A stretch of DNA of 64,000 bases from Rhyacophila brunnea (taxonomy: Eukaryota; Arthropoda; Insecta; Trichoptera; Rhyacophilidae). The stretch's first letter is position 1. Each line of letters begins with the position of its first letter. The translations under genes were made by a program, and so were the position numbers. Of the stretch, positions 45,506-58,445 are shown piece after piece. The notes under the pieces were generated by a model. The model was not told where the DNA came from. It saw only the letters and a list, made by a program, of their open reading frames with translations, and made no database searches. The DNA lies in assembly GCA_022495005.1 (NCBI GenBank), contig JAGYXB010000795.1, positions 1 to 64,000 on the forward strand, in the 5' to 3' direction.

Positions 45506-45766
45506 ATACTGTCCTGCTAAGTAAAAAGACAGTTTTTTTGTTTTAGTAAAATGAGAACCCTAGTTTTAAACTTAATTTTCTCTTATACTGTATAAAATTA
45601 TTGGATTGTTGTGACATAGACCTTAAATATATACTGTCTATTTAGAGATTATGTCAAAATAATTCAATAATTTTAGATAATATAAGAGAAAAGATAGTTT
45701 AAAACTTGGGTTCTCATTTCACTTAAATCAAAAACACTGTATTTTTACTTAAGGGCAGAATAAGTT
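45506..45766. mobile_element. Foldback MITE with arms of about 115 bp
   Basis: The left arm (ACTGTCCTGCTAAGTAAAAA ... AAATGAGAACCCTAGTTTTA ... TAAAATTATTGGATT) is mirrored by the right arm (AATTCAATAATTTTAG ... TAAAACTTGGGTTCTCATTT ... TTTTTACTTAAGGGCAGAAT) at roughly 80-85 percent by eye, around a loop of about 25 bases. A transcript would form a long hairpin. Confidence 0.8.
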
Positions 45767-46095
45767 CTACCATATACATGCAATCCGCCTGTATATAATA
45801 TACGATCTAAACTGAGATGGAGATCAGTTTTTTTCTCCTGTGACAATGCTATAAATTGTTGACTACACCCACGTTTCCGTAATGCTTAAATCCCGTATTC
45901 TTCTCAAATACTGACAAAGAAAGCTCTGAAAAACCTTGATCTAGCAACATTACTTAGAATGCGGTTATATAAAAAAGATAACGCTACAGCAAATAATGCA
46001 TCGTATGTAGTCTTTTTAAGATATCTTCTTGATAAATTACCTGGAAAAGAATATGAATGAATTCAGTGCAACATATTTTTAGAAAACGTAACACA

Positions 46096-46772
46096 CAGCG
46101 GCGCACACAGAAAAATGGTTTTAGGAGGGGGGGGGTCCATTTCGAAAAAAATATTCATAATCATTAACTATTGATTTTAAAAACGGAGGGAGTGGGCGGG
46201 GTTAACAAAATCTAGCAGATACCACTGACTTCCACATTACCCCACTGACGACTTATAATTTCTGGTCACTTCAAACGTCGATTCCCGCACTTTTCCGGGT
46301 GCATTCCCCATACCCAGACACTCGCAATTTGAGACAAGATAAAAACACCGGTATATCGAATGTTGTTCACCTACGAACTATTGCATCCACAGGTGGTTAT
46401 CAAATGCGCTTGGCTTAATGGTCATAATAAATATTTGTATCGTTAGTGTCCGTTTGTGTCGTCCGCGTTGTCTTATATTTTAAACATGCTGCATCGGAAT
46501 ATTAAAGCAGACATTAGAAGCTCCAGATATTTGCGCCAATTTATGAGTGCCACCGGTCTTTTAGTGGCCATAGACATTGCGTGTCGTACAATTCCGAGAG
46601 GAATGGGACCAACCTGTTCAAACAGGCAATAATTCATCCGGGTCACTATCTCCAGTCATGAGACCCTGACGAAAAATAAGAAGAAGTAATACATATTCCG
46701 TTTACCTAAGTAATTTATATTTTTTCGTTTCTGGCGGGTCCAGATCCGAAAACCCCCCTTTGTGTGCGCGTT
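46096..46772. mobile_element. Possible DNA element containing repeat F
   Basis: The left end GGCGCACACAGAAAAATGGT and following G run face the right end CCCCCCTTTGTGTGCGCG: the inverted word GCGCACACA plus a G/C run. Repeat F sequence lies inside at about 46420-46675. No target duplication was found, so the ends are tentative. Confidence 0.5.
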
Positions 46773-47134
46773 TGATAACAAGATATTAACGTAGTTACCT
46801 ACGTCCTACGCGAATGATTCGTGTTACATTACCGGTTAACATTATTATAAGTGCAATAATAGTATTAAAATCCGCAGAAAAAAACAGTGAAAAATATCAA
46901 ATTGAGTATTTTCCATGAATCCTACATGTATTCAATATTTCAGTATACGGTGTACCTACTATTTCGAGAGTCAAATTACTGTACATAGGTACCTTAGACA
47001 TATTACTACATATTAGGTATTAATTGTCACTGTACACTTACACAAACAGGAATCTGCAATTAACCGGCAATTCTTGTCAACTTAGCAATAGTTTGTGTGA
47101 TATATGTATGTATATATGTATTTTACAACGTTTT

Positions 47135-47590
47135 TCTTAGCTCGTATTCTTATTTGTCCGGTGGTTCTTTGTCCGGTACAAATCTTGCAATCGATTTTTA
47201 ACTAACTTCCCGACTAGTTAGACATTTGAAACTTTTAGAATATATCAGAACACGATGCCAATGCATTTTTTAATACTTTTAGCCACCTTTAAGTAGAATT
47301 GAATTCATTTTCAGTTAATTCTGTTTTGTATGAAAAGTTATTTCGAAAGAAATCCGTAATCCAATCCACTATTATTGGTTGCTAAGGGGTCCTAGCAACT
47401 AAATTATTAATATAATATACGTGCGTTACTAAGGAAATCAATATGATATGTCAAATTGACATTTCAGTATTATTTCTATCAAGTACATTTTTTTTATCGT
47501 TTAAGCTAGTCAAGTCAAGTTTATATGGTTCAACAGAAAATTATAAACGTTGTATATAAAAAGTTCTTTCTATCTTGCAATTATTTATAT
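47135..47590 (+). repeat. Dispersed repeat G, copy 1
   Basis: Matches 54712-55160 in direct orientation with moderate divergence: TTAGCTCGTATTCTT, AGACATTTGAAACTTTTAGA, ATATATCAGAACACGA, TTGAATTCATTTTCAGTTAA, GGTCCTAGCAACTAAATTAT and ACGTGCGTTACTA. No coding sequence or ends were recognised. Confidence 0.85.
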
Positions 47591-47898
47591 ACCTACTCAA
47601 GTAAAAGTTAGCATCCACAATTTCCTAATTTATAGAGTAGCAGTGTCTGATGCCATTAGAATCCGTGGCTGGATATAAAAATTATTGTTGTTTTTGCGAT
47701 GTGATGTCACGCAATGGCTAAACGTGTCGGGCGAATGGCTAACGCTGAGTCTTCATTAAAAATCATATTAATATAACATCCCCCCCCCTGTTGTCTATAT
47801 GAACCGCTTAATAATGATAATGCTATTATTTTTTTAACACCTATCCAATATCCATTTCGATCCCAAGCGGAGTATAATATGAGAATTCACAGAGTGTA

Positions 47899-48035
47899 GG
47901 ATTGTTTTTATGAGAAATAGATGTTAACCACTTGCTTAGCTTATTAGATCCATACTCTGGGTCCAAACACACATTGAATAAACAACTTACCTACTCATTT
48001 GTCAGACCCAGGATCCCACCCCGAAATCCACGACT
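47899..48035 (-). mobile_element. Old tRNA-derived SINE fragment
   Basis: The complement has GGGATCCTGGGTCTGACAAA, GGATCTAATAAGCTAAGCAA and GTGGTTAACATCTATTTCTC, a diverged version of the SINE at 8091-8338. Box B is damaged and box A is missing. Confidence 0.65.
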
Positions 48036-48997
48036 TTATAAATCGACACGTTATCTCTCGGATACCGCAGTATAATTTAGTGAAAATTCGTACCTAAAAA
48101 TTATTATAAAAATATTAAATCATTCTTTTTATATACTTAATGATAAATTCTATCTTATACCCACTGTAAATAGTTATCTTTTATATTCCTATATATATAT
48201 ATTATATTGACACGCAACGCTAAACTATATTTTGAAATGGCTAGCAAATCGTTAAGTTGATATACTTATTACTAGGCAAAGTGACGTCTTTTAAAAGTCT
48301 AAAGCATTTAGAGCGAACATCTTAGATTAAGGACACAGTCAGCGACACAGGCGAAATCAAATCTACTTTTTGCGGAACATACTGTTTCAAAAACTGGTGG
48401 TGTAATTAACTATAAATCGCTTATTAGCTACCCACGGGAGGTCATTTTGAATGAGTGCCACCGAAAAATTTATGTAATTGGCTTTATAATTTTACTGAAG
48501 AAACAGGGAAACGTATAATCTATATAATACAATACAGTGATGAGTGGTTTGGTCTAACAGCACATTTATTTAGCCAAGATATTCGCCCCTTTCTTGCCTT
48601 CGTTTATCTTCTACCGTCTAACGAGAATAGAGAAGATAATATAGAATGTAAACCATTATAATTATTAAATTACCTAATTAACGTTTCTGTTATTATACTT
48701 ACTATTTCGTATATTTCCTAAAAAATAAAGTTTCGTTATATTCATACTTAGGGAATTGAAATCTAAATTAAGATTTTTTTATGCAAAAAATTAACACTCC
48801 CAAAAACATGTTTAAGCCATATAAGCGATGGAGCCATCTGTTGTTTCCCTATCAACATCGATAAAAGAATAATATTTAGCCCTATTTCGCAACAAACAAT
48901 TAACTTTTTCTCTTTTCAGTGTTTGTAAGAGACTTGTGGACCGAGGATCATTTTTTGCTAATTTTTCATATTATGTTAAGGTTCGCATCTATATAAG
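48036..48997. other. AT-rich DNA, nothing recognised
   Basis: A 68-codon open frame at 48455-48661 has no recognised motif and no ATG at its start. No other feature is supported. Confidence 0.45.
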
Positions 48998-49048
48998 AAT
49001 GTTTTCTTCAAGATCTTCGGTTCAACCCAAAGATCTTGAAGAAACATT
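48998..49048. repeat. Short near-perfect hairpin
   Basis: AATGTTTTCTTCAAGATCTT (48998-49017) pairs with AAGATCTTGAAGAAACATT (49030-49048) with one bulged T and a 12-nt loop. At 51 nt it is shorter than usual insect miRNA precursors. Confidence 0.75.
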
Positions 49049-51825
49049 TTTAACCATTTAGATTAAGCTTTTATATATGACACTACTATTTTTTGTACTA
49101 TCGGAGAAAATTCATGATGTAGGTTTATCTCACTTAGCTCGTCGACCCGCCACTATGGGCCCCCAGGATAGAGGCCTGTTAGTCCCCCCTTTTCCCACTG
49201 TGGGGGTGATGGTGTAGCTACTAAAATAAAAATGCCTTCATGTTATAGCGTAAAAGAATATTTTTTGTACACTAATGACTAAACCATTATGATTTAGAAT
49301 CTAAATTTAGATTGACAAATACGTAAAATGATAAACAATTGTATGCAAGTAATCAAAGTTGTCATTGGCATTCTGCAATTACTTTTATTTTTACAATCAA
49401 TATATTCAATATCTCATTCAATAAAGCAATCAACGCAGAAGATAATATGTTTTCCATACTTACCTACTGATAATTAAACCCAAGAGTACAAAAACTTCAA
49501 GGAAGTATTTTAATTAAAAAAATTGTGTTTTATGTAATCGCTCTATCATTATTTAATCTTTATTCTAATTCAAGTGCATGCATACAATGCAATTAAAATT
49601 GTCCATAGAATAATGAAGGCATGTAGTACCTACAACTTGTACGAATTTCTATTTTGATGATCGTGATGAATTATGTTACCAAGTGATAATTTCAAATGTT
49701 TTCTATTTAACGAAAAACTCTGTAATTTCGATGGTCTTTTATAAAATATTTATTTCTAAGTGTTACTGTGTAACCTTTGTTGATTTACATTTACACAAAC
49801 ATTTTTTTTTGTTTAAACATGACACCGTGGATTTTAAAGAATGTAACTTATTAAACGAAGTATGCAGTATTCTCTAGATATTATAAAAATTGCAATACGA
49901 TTCATACGTCCGCGAAGTTCACTCAACCCATTTATTTTGCAAATTTTACAAACAAGTGGATTTCAAAAAGCGCAGCATAGTTTCAAACAGTGCGAGAAAT
50001 TTTCCAAAAAATACATTAATTTTATTATAAATCATTTTTAATTTAATAATAATTATATTACTAGCACACGGAAAAAAAACGTCCGAGTTCTTAATCTTTT
50101 ATCGAATGTAATATGTAATTAAAATGTGCTCATTTTTTGACCTGCACAAAATAGGTTGCCAACCCTTGGTCCCACGATTTTTGACAGTTATATAAAAATA
50201 TGTATTTTTGACGTATTTTTGCCTGGCAATCGCGGTTCGGCCGTGGCCTTTACTGGCACTGTCAAAGTTTATCACATTTTTTTTGACAGATAGTGTTTTA
50301 TATTGAGTTAATCGCGACCGAATTATGTGTATAAAAAAATTACATAAACAGATAAATGGAGCCAATGGAAATTAATGTAATAATTATAATTTTAATATAT
50401 TTTGACTTAACACATATTTTATTGTCGATAAAAATATGTCAATTAGGTGTGTATTTGTTTAATTATGGCCATGAATTGTTTGTAATATAGGTACCAAATA
50501 ATGGACAATATCTGTCATGTTATACTTTAGATAAATTATTACGATATTTTAATAATTTTAATTAGGAGCTTAGTTGTTCAATACTGCATAATAAATTAAT
50601 ATACTATTAGTTATTTATTGTAACACAATGAATTATGGACAACATAATTACATAATATATCAGTAATCATCATTTGAGCCACTCCATTGCTGGATGAGGT
50701 CTTCTTACAGTCTCCACCTTTATTGGGCCTTAATTATTCATTTACATACATGTACTTTCACTAATCTTCTTATCTCTTCGTTCCAGTGTCCTCACGGTCG
50801 CTCATTAGCTATTTTAATATGTATATCTTGGATTCTATTGTTTGCTCACTTACCCATTTTTTGTTTCTTGATCATTGCGCGTTATACTCAATATGCACCC
50901 CTTTATACCGCGTTGTGTTGCTCTTTGCTATTTAAACTTATTTTGTATTTAAGGGCTAAGATACGCGGCGTTGCAAGATGCCGCGCCGCATTGATGCAGA
51001 TACTGTCAGTTTGATTTTCCCAGATGTTCATAGACAATGCAATGCAGATCTGGCAGGCAACTTGCAGCGCTGTGTGTGTTTGCCCGTATGTTAGTACCTA
51101 GCAGAAGATCAAATTGATTATACTAAACTATGCACTTTTATAGATATTGCGTATGTCACAATTCAATATTTTATTCGTCGTCCGAGTTCCGGAAAGTTGA
51201 ATCAACTCAGTAGAATAGTGACATTATAATTTATTATTAAAATAATGTACTTACTTCAATAAATGTTTAATAAGGGGGGAAAGGCGTATACCTACAGGTA
51301 ATTTCAATCAGTTCAGTAAGTATTGTGCAATACATTTTCAGTCACTATTTGCGATTCTAAAATTACCTGAACATTTCTCACATACGATATCACTTTCATA
51401 CTTCCGTTGTTAATTTCTTAATACTCGTACCTTTTTAATTATTTCAGTAAATTATTTTTCTTTACACATTTAATTTTTGGAGCGATTGGTTTAAAGCATA
51501 CCTACTATATTATATTATTAACATAACTAGGTATATCCTAATTTTACAGTCTATGCACTCTTTACGATAGCATACATTCAATAGTAGGTACATAAAGGCT
51601 ATCTGGTCAACGGTACAGTAATCTCAAGGAATCGTGGCGAAAACTGCATTTAGTTCAAGAAGTCAACAATTATTAATCTTTCACGGGTTCCATAAATGAA
51701 ATATCTACATATACCTACGTACTTTGCCACAAAAAACACAATTAAAAATATTTGCGTACGGCGTCTGAATAAAGGTTTGTCTCACAGATGTTGAAAAAAA
51801 CTTTCACGTGAGTTTAGCATATGAA

Positions 51826-51898
51826 TATATAATAATATATAATAAATATTATAATATATAATAATATTATATTATAATAAATATAATAATATATATAG
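51826..51898. repeat. ATAAT/TATAAT simple-sequence repeat
   Basis: Irregular reiteration of TAATA and TATAA words over about 70 bp. Confidence 0.75.
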
Positions 51899-52892
51899 TG
51901 GCAAAAAAAGAATTAACAAGAACTGGGAATACTGAACTAATTGTTCATACGAACTCTCATATTTACTTTACGCCTTGTTTTTTTCATACATACAAAAATG
52001 GCATTGACTTCAAGTGAATTCGTTTTCAACATTTTTTATAGGAAAACTAAATAAGACAAGAAATACGATACAAATCTGGGATTTGCTTGATGACATTTTT
52101 ATATTTTGCGTACGGAAATTTAATTCGTATCATCACAAATTATACTTATCCTCGGAAACTTGTGTAAATAATTTATCCTTTTTAGCAATATTTTTATACT
52201 TACGTATTTATTTACTTAGTCATAGTATTTTTATGCTACAAAAATATCGAAAACACTTTATTGTATACAATACTAAATACATCCCACAAGATTTTAATAA
52301 TTAGATTCTAGCTAGATACTTTATTACATACCTAATTTTTCTGTTCGATTAATTTAATTTATATTTTATTAATACAAAATAAGCAGAACTGTATGTACCC
52401 GAACTTAATAATATTTAGTAAATAAATTAATATTATGTACCTATTAATTATACACCACATTATTATAATTAGTGATCGGAGTTAGTTTCGCCCAGTACTG
52501 ACTTCATTTCTCTTTTTAAGATATCCTTTGTACCATAATGTTCCTTGCCGAAGAATCTGTTAGGTATATGGTACGCAAGTGGAAAGAAATTATTACCGAA
52601 TTGGTTACCTACATAATATTTATTTGAAAATCTTCTTGATACATATTTATGATATATTTTTAAAATTATATACTATATCAGATATTGTATACATACAGGT
52701 TTAACCTAACAATTCTACTATCCAGTCATAGGAAAACTAAATAGATAGTAATATAGATAAAAATATTATTGTTTCTTACCATCTTTGCAAAACGTCATCA
52801 ATTCATTTATAATTTTTGATAATATGTTATAGCAATTGCATGTATCATAATATTATCTAATTAGCTATTAATTGTGTAATGTATTCATATAA

Positions 52893-52912
52893 TATATATA
52901 TATATATATATT
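52893..52912. repeat. (TA)n microsatellite
   Basis: About ten uninterrupted TA dinucleotides. A similar shorter run lies at about 63212-63228. Confidence 0.85.
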
Positions 52913-53524
52913 ATTAAGACCGCATGCGTCCAAATAAAACCTTCAAATGTCAACCTACTTATGTATCCATACAAAGTTAAAAAAAAACAAATAATTGGAT
53001 TCTTATATCAAGAAGATATCAGTTTTATTTATACATTATTCAAAACATTATTTTACAAGCTGATAAATAAATTAAATAATTAATATGGGAAAAACTGTTT
53101 GCTTCCCAGACAATATTTTTTATTATTATTTACTATTTACCATCCACTCCATTCAATGTTCTAGACACCATACATTAGTTGTATTATTCTTATCATTTAA
53201 TTTATTTGTTATAGTTTATAATATCATCATTTTTTCCATTTTATAAACTTATGTAACATGATATTACGTATACTTTAAAATGCAATATAATTAATTGTCA
53301 ATAAATACAATGCAAATTATCTTTATATACCTACTCATATATTAGTATATTACATTGCGTTTTCATTGGCGTGCGATATACCTTATTGCAAGGTACGTAC
53401 TATTGTGTTTATTATTTTATTTTATCTTTATCATTAAACATATATTGCAATTGTTGTTTTAGAATATAGATACACTGAATCATAAATACTTAAATACACT
53501 GAATGTTTATTATTATTTATTATT

Positions 53525-53703
53525 CGACCATATCCGATCCTAATAAGATCATATGGGTCTCCACAGAGTAGAGGTTTGTATTAACAGATTTTGTTTTTAC
53601 GGGAAATGGATGTCAGCCACTTGCTCAGCCTATTAGGTCCATACTCACAAATTGAAAAACAATATGTGTATTTGCCAGACCCAGGATTCTAACCTGGGAC
53701 CCT
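53525..53703 (-). mobile_element. tRNA-derived SINE, 5' truncated
   Basis: The complement gives GGGTCCCAGGTTAGAATCCT, then GGACCTAATAGGCTGAGCAA, then GTGGCTGACATCCATTTCCC and CTCTGTGGAGACCCATATGA, matching 37430-37663. The sequence stops just before the anticodon arm, so box A is missing. Confidence 0.85.
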
Positions 53704-54711
53704 AATATGGACGACTAATATTAAATTTATTTGTTAATACCGAAAAAAATTTACCTAAAAATATCAAACCTGTTGATAGAGAATCAATGGAAGAAGTGTC
53801 ATTAAAAATATTGTAAATTTTGTTTACTTACATAAATATTTACGTATTCTAGAATGCAGTTATTTAAATTAGCGTTGTCGTCGTCTGTCATGTGAAGTTT
53901 TTTAAAAACATCCTGAGTACTTCACCGTGACATCTACCGTTCTCCAACCTCGGAGGATAGGAAAAGCCCATGGTCGCATCATTTCCTTCTAAGCCAGATT
54001 TACGTGGCCTATATTAATTACTAATATAATTCATTTTATTTACTTTTTATCCGTGGTGGAAGACCAAAATATTAATTAATTAAATAAATAATCAATTTTT
54101 CAAAGGTCAAATTAAAAATCGATTGGACAGATGCTATTAATGTTGCTATAATATATTTAATTAGGTAAAAAATATTATTATTTAGTATTCATCACAATTC
54201 TATGCTTGGTACTCGCAGTTTAAAATATTTACCTATTTATGGACTTATTATTAATATCATATAATATGCGCTCTATCACCAAGCTTATGCACATATTAAA
54301 ATAATTATTAAGAATTTGTTATCGCATAATTATATTATATTATCTGCGGTGAGAAAAAATTTCTTTCATAATAAACAAGGTGTTAAAAAATAATACATTG
54401 CGGCTAAAATCACAAAATAAAAGTTTTTCAGTTGAGATGGCTCTAAACTTTTTCAATTGAAATTAACCTCCGCTCTCAATATAATTTAAATTTAAAATAT
54501 ATATCGTCTAAGATTGACACCTAGTAACCTTCTAGCATAATGTTGAATGTCAGATATGAGGTGTCAACGTTAGAATTTATCTATATATAGCATTCTAGAT
54601 ATTATGCTTATGTAGGTACAAGATTTTAATCTGTATAACCAATCAAGTTTTATGAAATTAATTTAATATTTGATATTTCTCCATAACCAGTAATCAGTTA
54701 TTACCACTTTT
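53704..54711. other. AT-rich DNA, nothing recognised
   Basis: No exon, RNA gene or bounded element could be supported. Confidence 0.5.
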
Positions 54712-55160
54712 TATTAGCTCGTATTCTTGTCTGTCCAGTACACATTTTTTTCTTGTTTGTCCAAGATCTGTATTGGACGATTGAAGATTTTTAACTAACT
54801 TTCCGACTAGCTAGACATTTGAAACTTTTAGAATATATCAGAACACGACGACAATACATTCTTTTAATACTTTTAGCCATTTTAAGCAGAATTGAATTCA
54901 TTTTCAGTTAATTCTGTTTTGTATGGAAAGTTATTATTGTTGGTTGCTAAGGGGGTCCTAGCAACTAAATTATTAATATATACGTGCGTTACTATGGAAA
55001 TCAATATAAAATGTCAAAATGACATTTCAATATTCTATATTTATTCAGTATTTCTATCAAGTACAATAAAAAGTTTTTAATAATACATAGAATTGTCAAG
55101 ATTCAACAGAAAATTTTAAAACGTGGTAAATAAAAAGTTCTTTTTATATTGTAATTATTT
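54712..55160 (+). repeat. Dispersed repeat G, copy 2
   Basis: See the copy at 47135-47590. This copy has a tandemly repeated TTGTCTGTCCAGTACA/TTGTTTGTCCAAGA stretch near its start. Confidence 0.85.
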
Positions 55161-55561
55161 TAATAAATAATGTTGTACTATATATGTATTTTAAATTCTA
55201 TCATATACTTACTTTATTTATTTTCATCATTATATTGGGTACGATGGCTTAACGATTTCTAAAATAAACTTCATTGATAGTACTCGTATCTAAGTTTTTA
55301 ACATGCTTTGGAATCTTTTGGAATTCCAGGGAATTATAGTATACGAATACATCACTATTAATCTACTAATCTAATTATTTGTTAAATCATTCTAAAAACA
55401 AGTGAATTAATTTGAATTGTTTATAAACCATTTCTTTTATTCAACGAATAATTCACAAGATTTGAAAATGTACCATTCCATATATTGAGCATACATAACT
55501 TGAGAACACCTCAGATATATAGGTACGCACTAGAAAAAAATACATAATGAAAAAAATACAA

Positions 55562-55635
55562 TGCTCGACGGGATTTGAACCCGTACCTATATCCACTGGT
55601 ATCGCGCCATTATTAATTAAGCTACAAGCCTCCTA
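55562..55635 (-). pseudogene. tRNA-like sequence with perfect box B
   Basis: The complement contains TAGCTTAATTAA in the box A position and GGTTCAAATCC as box B, with a T stem (ACGGG and CCCGT) that pairs. The anticodon stem has a mismatch and the D arm is long, so a functional tRNA is unlikely. The flanking CCTCCTACCTAATTGCAATA recurs at 56015, next to a more decayed tRNA-like copy at 55815-55862. This suggests a tRNA-derived repeat. Confidence 0.5.
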
Positions 55636-55814
55636 CCTAATTGCAATAATTTAAACTAGTAGGTCCTACGTGAAATGCTTAACAAATTGCGTTAATATTG
55701 ACTATCGGTTTTTGTGTTTTAAATCAACGAATACTAATTACCTTAATAATTACTAACCGACGTCCGGCTCTCGCCTTTTTTTTAGTTATAACGTCTACTT
55801 GCTAACAATTTTTA

Positions 55815-55862
55815 CGATGGATTTGAACCCGTATATCAACTGGTATCGCGTCAATATGCTTT
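55815..55862 (-). pseudogene. Second, decayed tRNA-like copy
   Basis: GATGGATTTGAACCCGTATA and CAACTGGTATCGCGTCAATA parallel 55566-55613 (GACGGGATTTGAACCCGTAC, CCACTGGTATCGCGCCATTA) with several changes and a short deletion. Confidence 0.5.
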
Positions 55863-56013
55863 AACCAATTATTACTTTGGACGCTGAAGATGCACCAGGT
55901 GCGTAATGACCAGGCGGCCGATCGATGTAATTAACTTGTTTTCTAAAGGTGGTAATTAAAAAATCATTATCTAGTCAGCAGCGAATGACTGCTAGCCTAC
56001 TACCTGACTACGA

Positions 56014-56066
56014 GCCTCCTACCTAATTGCAATAATTTAAAGTGTAGGTCATACATGAAATGCTTA
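56014..56066. repeat. Repeated flank of the tRNA-like sequence
   Basis: GAGCCTCCTACCTAATTGCA through GAAATGCTTA duplicates 55629-55682 with a few changes. Confidence 0.65.
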
Positions 56067-56736
56067 CAACCGATAGTCAATAATAACGCAATTTGATAAG
56101 CGTTTTTTTTTCAAATTTGATTTTTTCCGGTCTAAATTTTAACACCTTATAACTAAGATTTAATAAATACCACATATGGATATCTATTAGTACTATTATA
56201 TTCCGTCGCCTTTTTTACAACATAATTAAATTTGTAACAAGGCTTGACGTGTCATTGTGTGATTAACACATGAAAAAATGTGTGTTTTGTGAATTTCATT
56301 TTAGTTGCTGAGCGATTTTATATATTGAGTGGCAATACTTACTATACAGCATTACTCATTACATTACGTTCAAGTTCTGCTCCAGTTTCTAAGCCTAAAC
56401 TAGAGCTTATGATTCCTTTTTTCTTCGTTTCTCGTGATTCGAGAATTCGGCATTAATACGATGTTACCTCTTGCCGATTTTCCCCCATTTCTTAGCTCTT
56501 CGGCCGAAGGAGTGGAGTGCAACAGAATCAAAGTCAAGCCCTTTTTTTAACCGAGGAATTAAATTTTAATAAGAAATTCCATTTTTTTTAATTTCTGTTG
56601 CGGTCGGCAGCTTAGCCTAGCGACAATTACTTTATTTCTCAAGAATCTCGTTGATGGTTCTCGTGAAATGAGAATTATTTTCTGGTTATTTCTCGAGAAT
56701 TCTCTCGAAGAATCTTGAGACAAGATTTCTCGATGC
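56067..56736. other. Noncoding DNA with TCTCGAGAATTCTC-type words
   Basis: No gene was seen. From about 56420 to 56736 the words TTCTCGTGA, CTCGAGAATTCTC and TCTTGAGACAAG recur in both orientations, suggesting an old transposon end, but no partner end was found. Confidence 0.35.
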
Positions 56737-56744
56737 CTCTAGTC

Positions 56745-57676
56745 CAGGGGTCGGCAAACTTTTTGACCAAAAGAGCCAAATTGGTGGCACAATGGTAAAA
56801 AAAAAAATTCCGGAGCCATACGTATATTTTTATAAATATGATTTATTTAAATGAATTAATTGCATTTATAATTATTGTTTATTTATTAAGTGAAGAAGAT
56901 TTACCGAATAAATATATGTAAATATATGTTTTTATTGTTGAAATTATAAGTAAATATATTTTTTACAGACTTTGATTTACTTATAATTTCACGCATTCCT
57001 TTAAACTAGTGAACAATGACCTTCCTTGCATTTCTTTGGAGAGTTTCTGTATGTTCGGTATGTAACTTGTAGTTTAAATTTCGGGCGCGACTCAAAATTC
57101 TCATTGGTCATTTAGCTTCTCTAAATGTTATTTATATTGTTTATGTTTGAAAATGATTCTACACATACATATTGTGTAGACTAGAATATGAGTTCGGAAA
57201 GCTATTCCATGTATTAAACATCGTAGTACCTTATGTAGATCTTTTAGAGCGCTCCACTTGTGTTGTGAGATTAATTGCATTTTTCTCTCCCCAAATCATC
57301 AATTTTGGTGGCAAGACCTACAAATTTGGAGCTCCATAACTCTTTGCTTGTTAAATCCAGCAATAAAATTGGATTTCAAAAGTGCTAGTGTCAATATCAA
57401 ACGGAGAAAAATTTAATTTGTCGACTTTTGCAATGGGCGGATTTATAACAACAACAATCATACCTTTTTCCATCAACCATCACGGAGGGAAAATTAGGCT
57501 CGCGATAATGTCATTATATAATTTTATAATAAGTGTACAAATCAATGCCAAAAATAAAAATTGTGAATTTTGCAAAAGTTTTTGTAAAAATTGTGAATTG
57601 GGAATTTGGCAAAAAGCCACACGCCAATACCCAAAGAGCCACATGTGGCTCGCGAGCCGCAGTTTACCGACCTCTG
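56745..57676. mobile_element. Non-autonomous hAT element with perfect TSD
   Basis: Starts CAGGGGTCGGCAAACT; the complement of its end is CAGAGGTCGGTAAACT (14 of 16 match). CTCTAGTC flanks both sides exactly (56737-56744 and 57677-57684), an 8-bp duplication close to the hAT nTCTAGAn preference. The subterminal AAAGAGCCAAATTGGTGGC faces AAAGAGCCACATGTGGCTC. The 932-bp body has a 101-codon open frame with no recognised transposase motif. Confidence 0.95.
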
Positions 57677-57763
57677 CTCTAGTCTAGTATCATGTCATGT
57701 ATATAGCGATATAAGTCTCTGTATTGTATTTTCAAGATTGATGATAATAATTAATAAATAATA

Positions 57764-58367
57764 CAGTCAAACTTGGTTATTACGGTCACGGAAATAGCGA
57801 GATCTCGGATGTAGTGAGGAAACATTCGTTGACATTTTAGTTTATGATTTTCTCCATACATTTATTCACTTTTATAAAGAGCTACTTCTCGGGTATACTG
57901 AGCAAAACTGTTAATGTGTCGAACGGTTAAAAACAATATTTTCGATCCTAAGCAATAAAATCCGATCGGGCAGTTAACTGGACCGATGTCGCCGGGATCG
58001 GATTACGTTTATGACACTAGTTAAGTGTCTAAGTACCTAATTGGTGTTTTCGCCGACAACATTGAAAAAGTATCCACGCATATGTTTGAAATTGCATGTA
58101 AAAATCCAAGCTTTGTGAAGTCAGTAGGTACCTATCAGCGCCGGCGGCTCAGCACTTCATTACAATAAACAACTTATTTTGTAGTTTATGAATGCCAAGC
58201 TTGTTTCGGGAATTTTTACGATGGTTTTCAGATTTTTTTAAATGTTCTATGCTTAAAAAATAGAACATGGCGTGAAAAATGTCACATAACGATATAACAA
58301 GTACATAATGCTTATAACAAGCAAATTTAGTCGGTCCCATCTTCCTCGTAATAATCAAGTTCGACTG
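57764..58367. mobile_element. TA-flanked Tc1/mariner- or Tigger-type MITE
   Basis: Starts CAGTCAAACTTGGTTATTAC; the complement of its end is CAGTCGAACTTGATTATTAC. TA flanks both sides (57762-57763 and 58368-58369). The 604-bp body lacks a transposase. Confidence 0.88.
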
Positions 58368-58445
58368 TAATAATATGTAAAAACACTAATTAAGATTTAT
58401 GTCAATTCTAAAACATTGTAAGGAAATGTTGCAGCGTTGATAAAA

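Larger units (their letters stand above)
49049..53524. other. AT-rich intronic or intergenic DNA; no gene recognised
   Basis: Scanned without finding a supported exon or element. Contents include a GC-richer patch at 49140-49215 with CCCCC/GGGGG runs, an ATAAT/TATAAT simple-sequence stretch at 51826-51898, and (TA)n at 52893-52912. Open frames of up to about 100 codons (50694-51014, 52014-52304) have no recognised motif. Confidence 0.45.

Noticed and set aside
50665..50700. Second LINE 3' end (GAGCCACTCCATTGCTGGATG)
   Set aside because: Similar in style to the 3' end at 60036, but too short and without readable protein on either strand.
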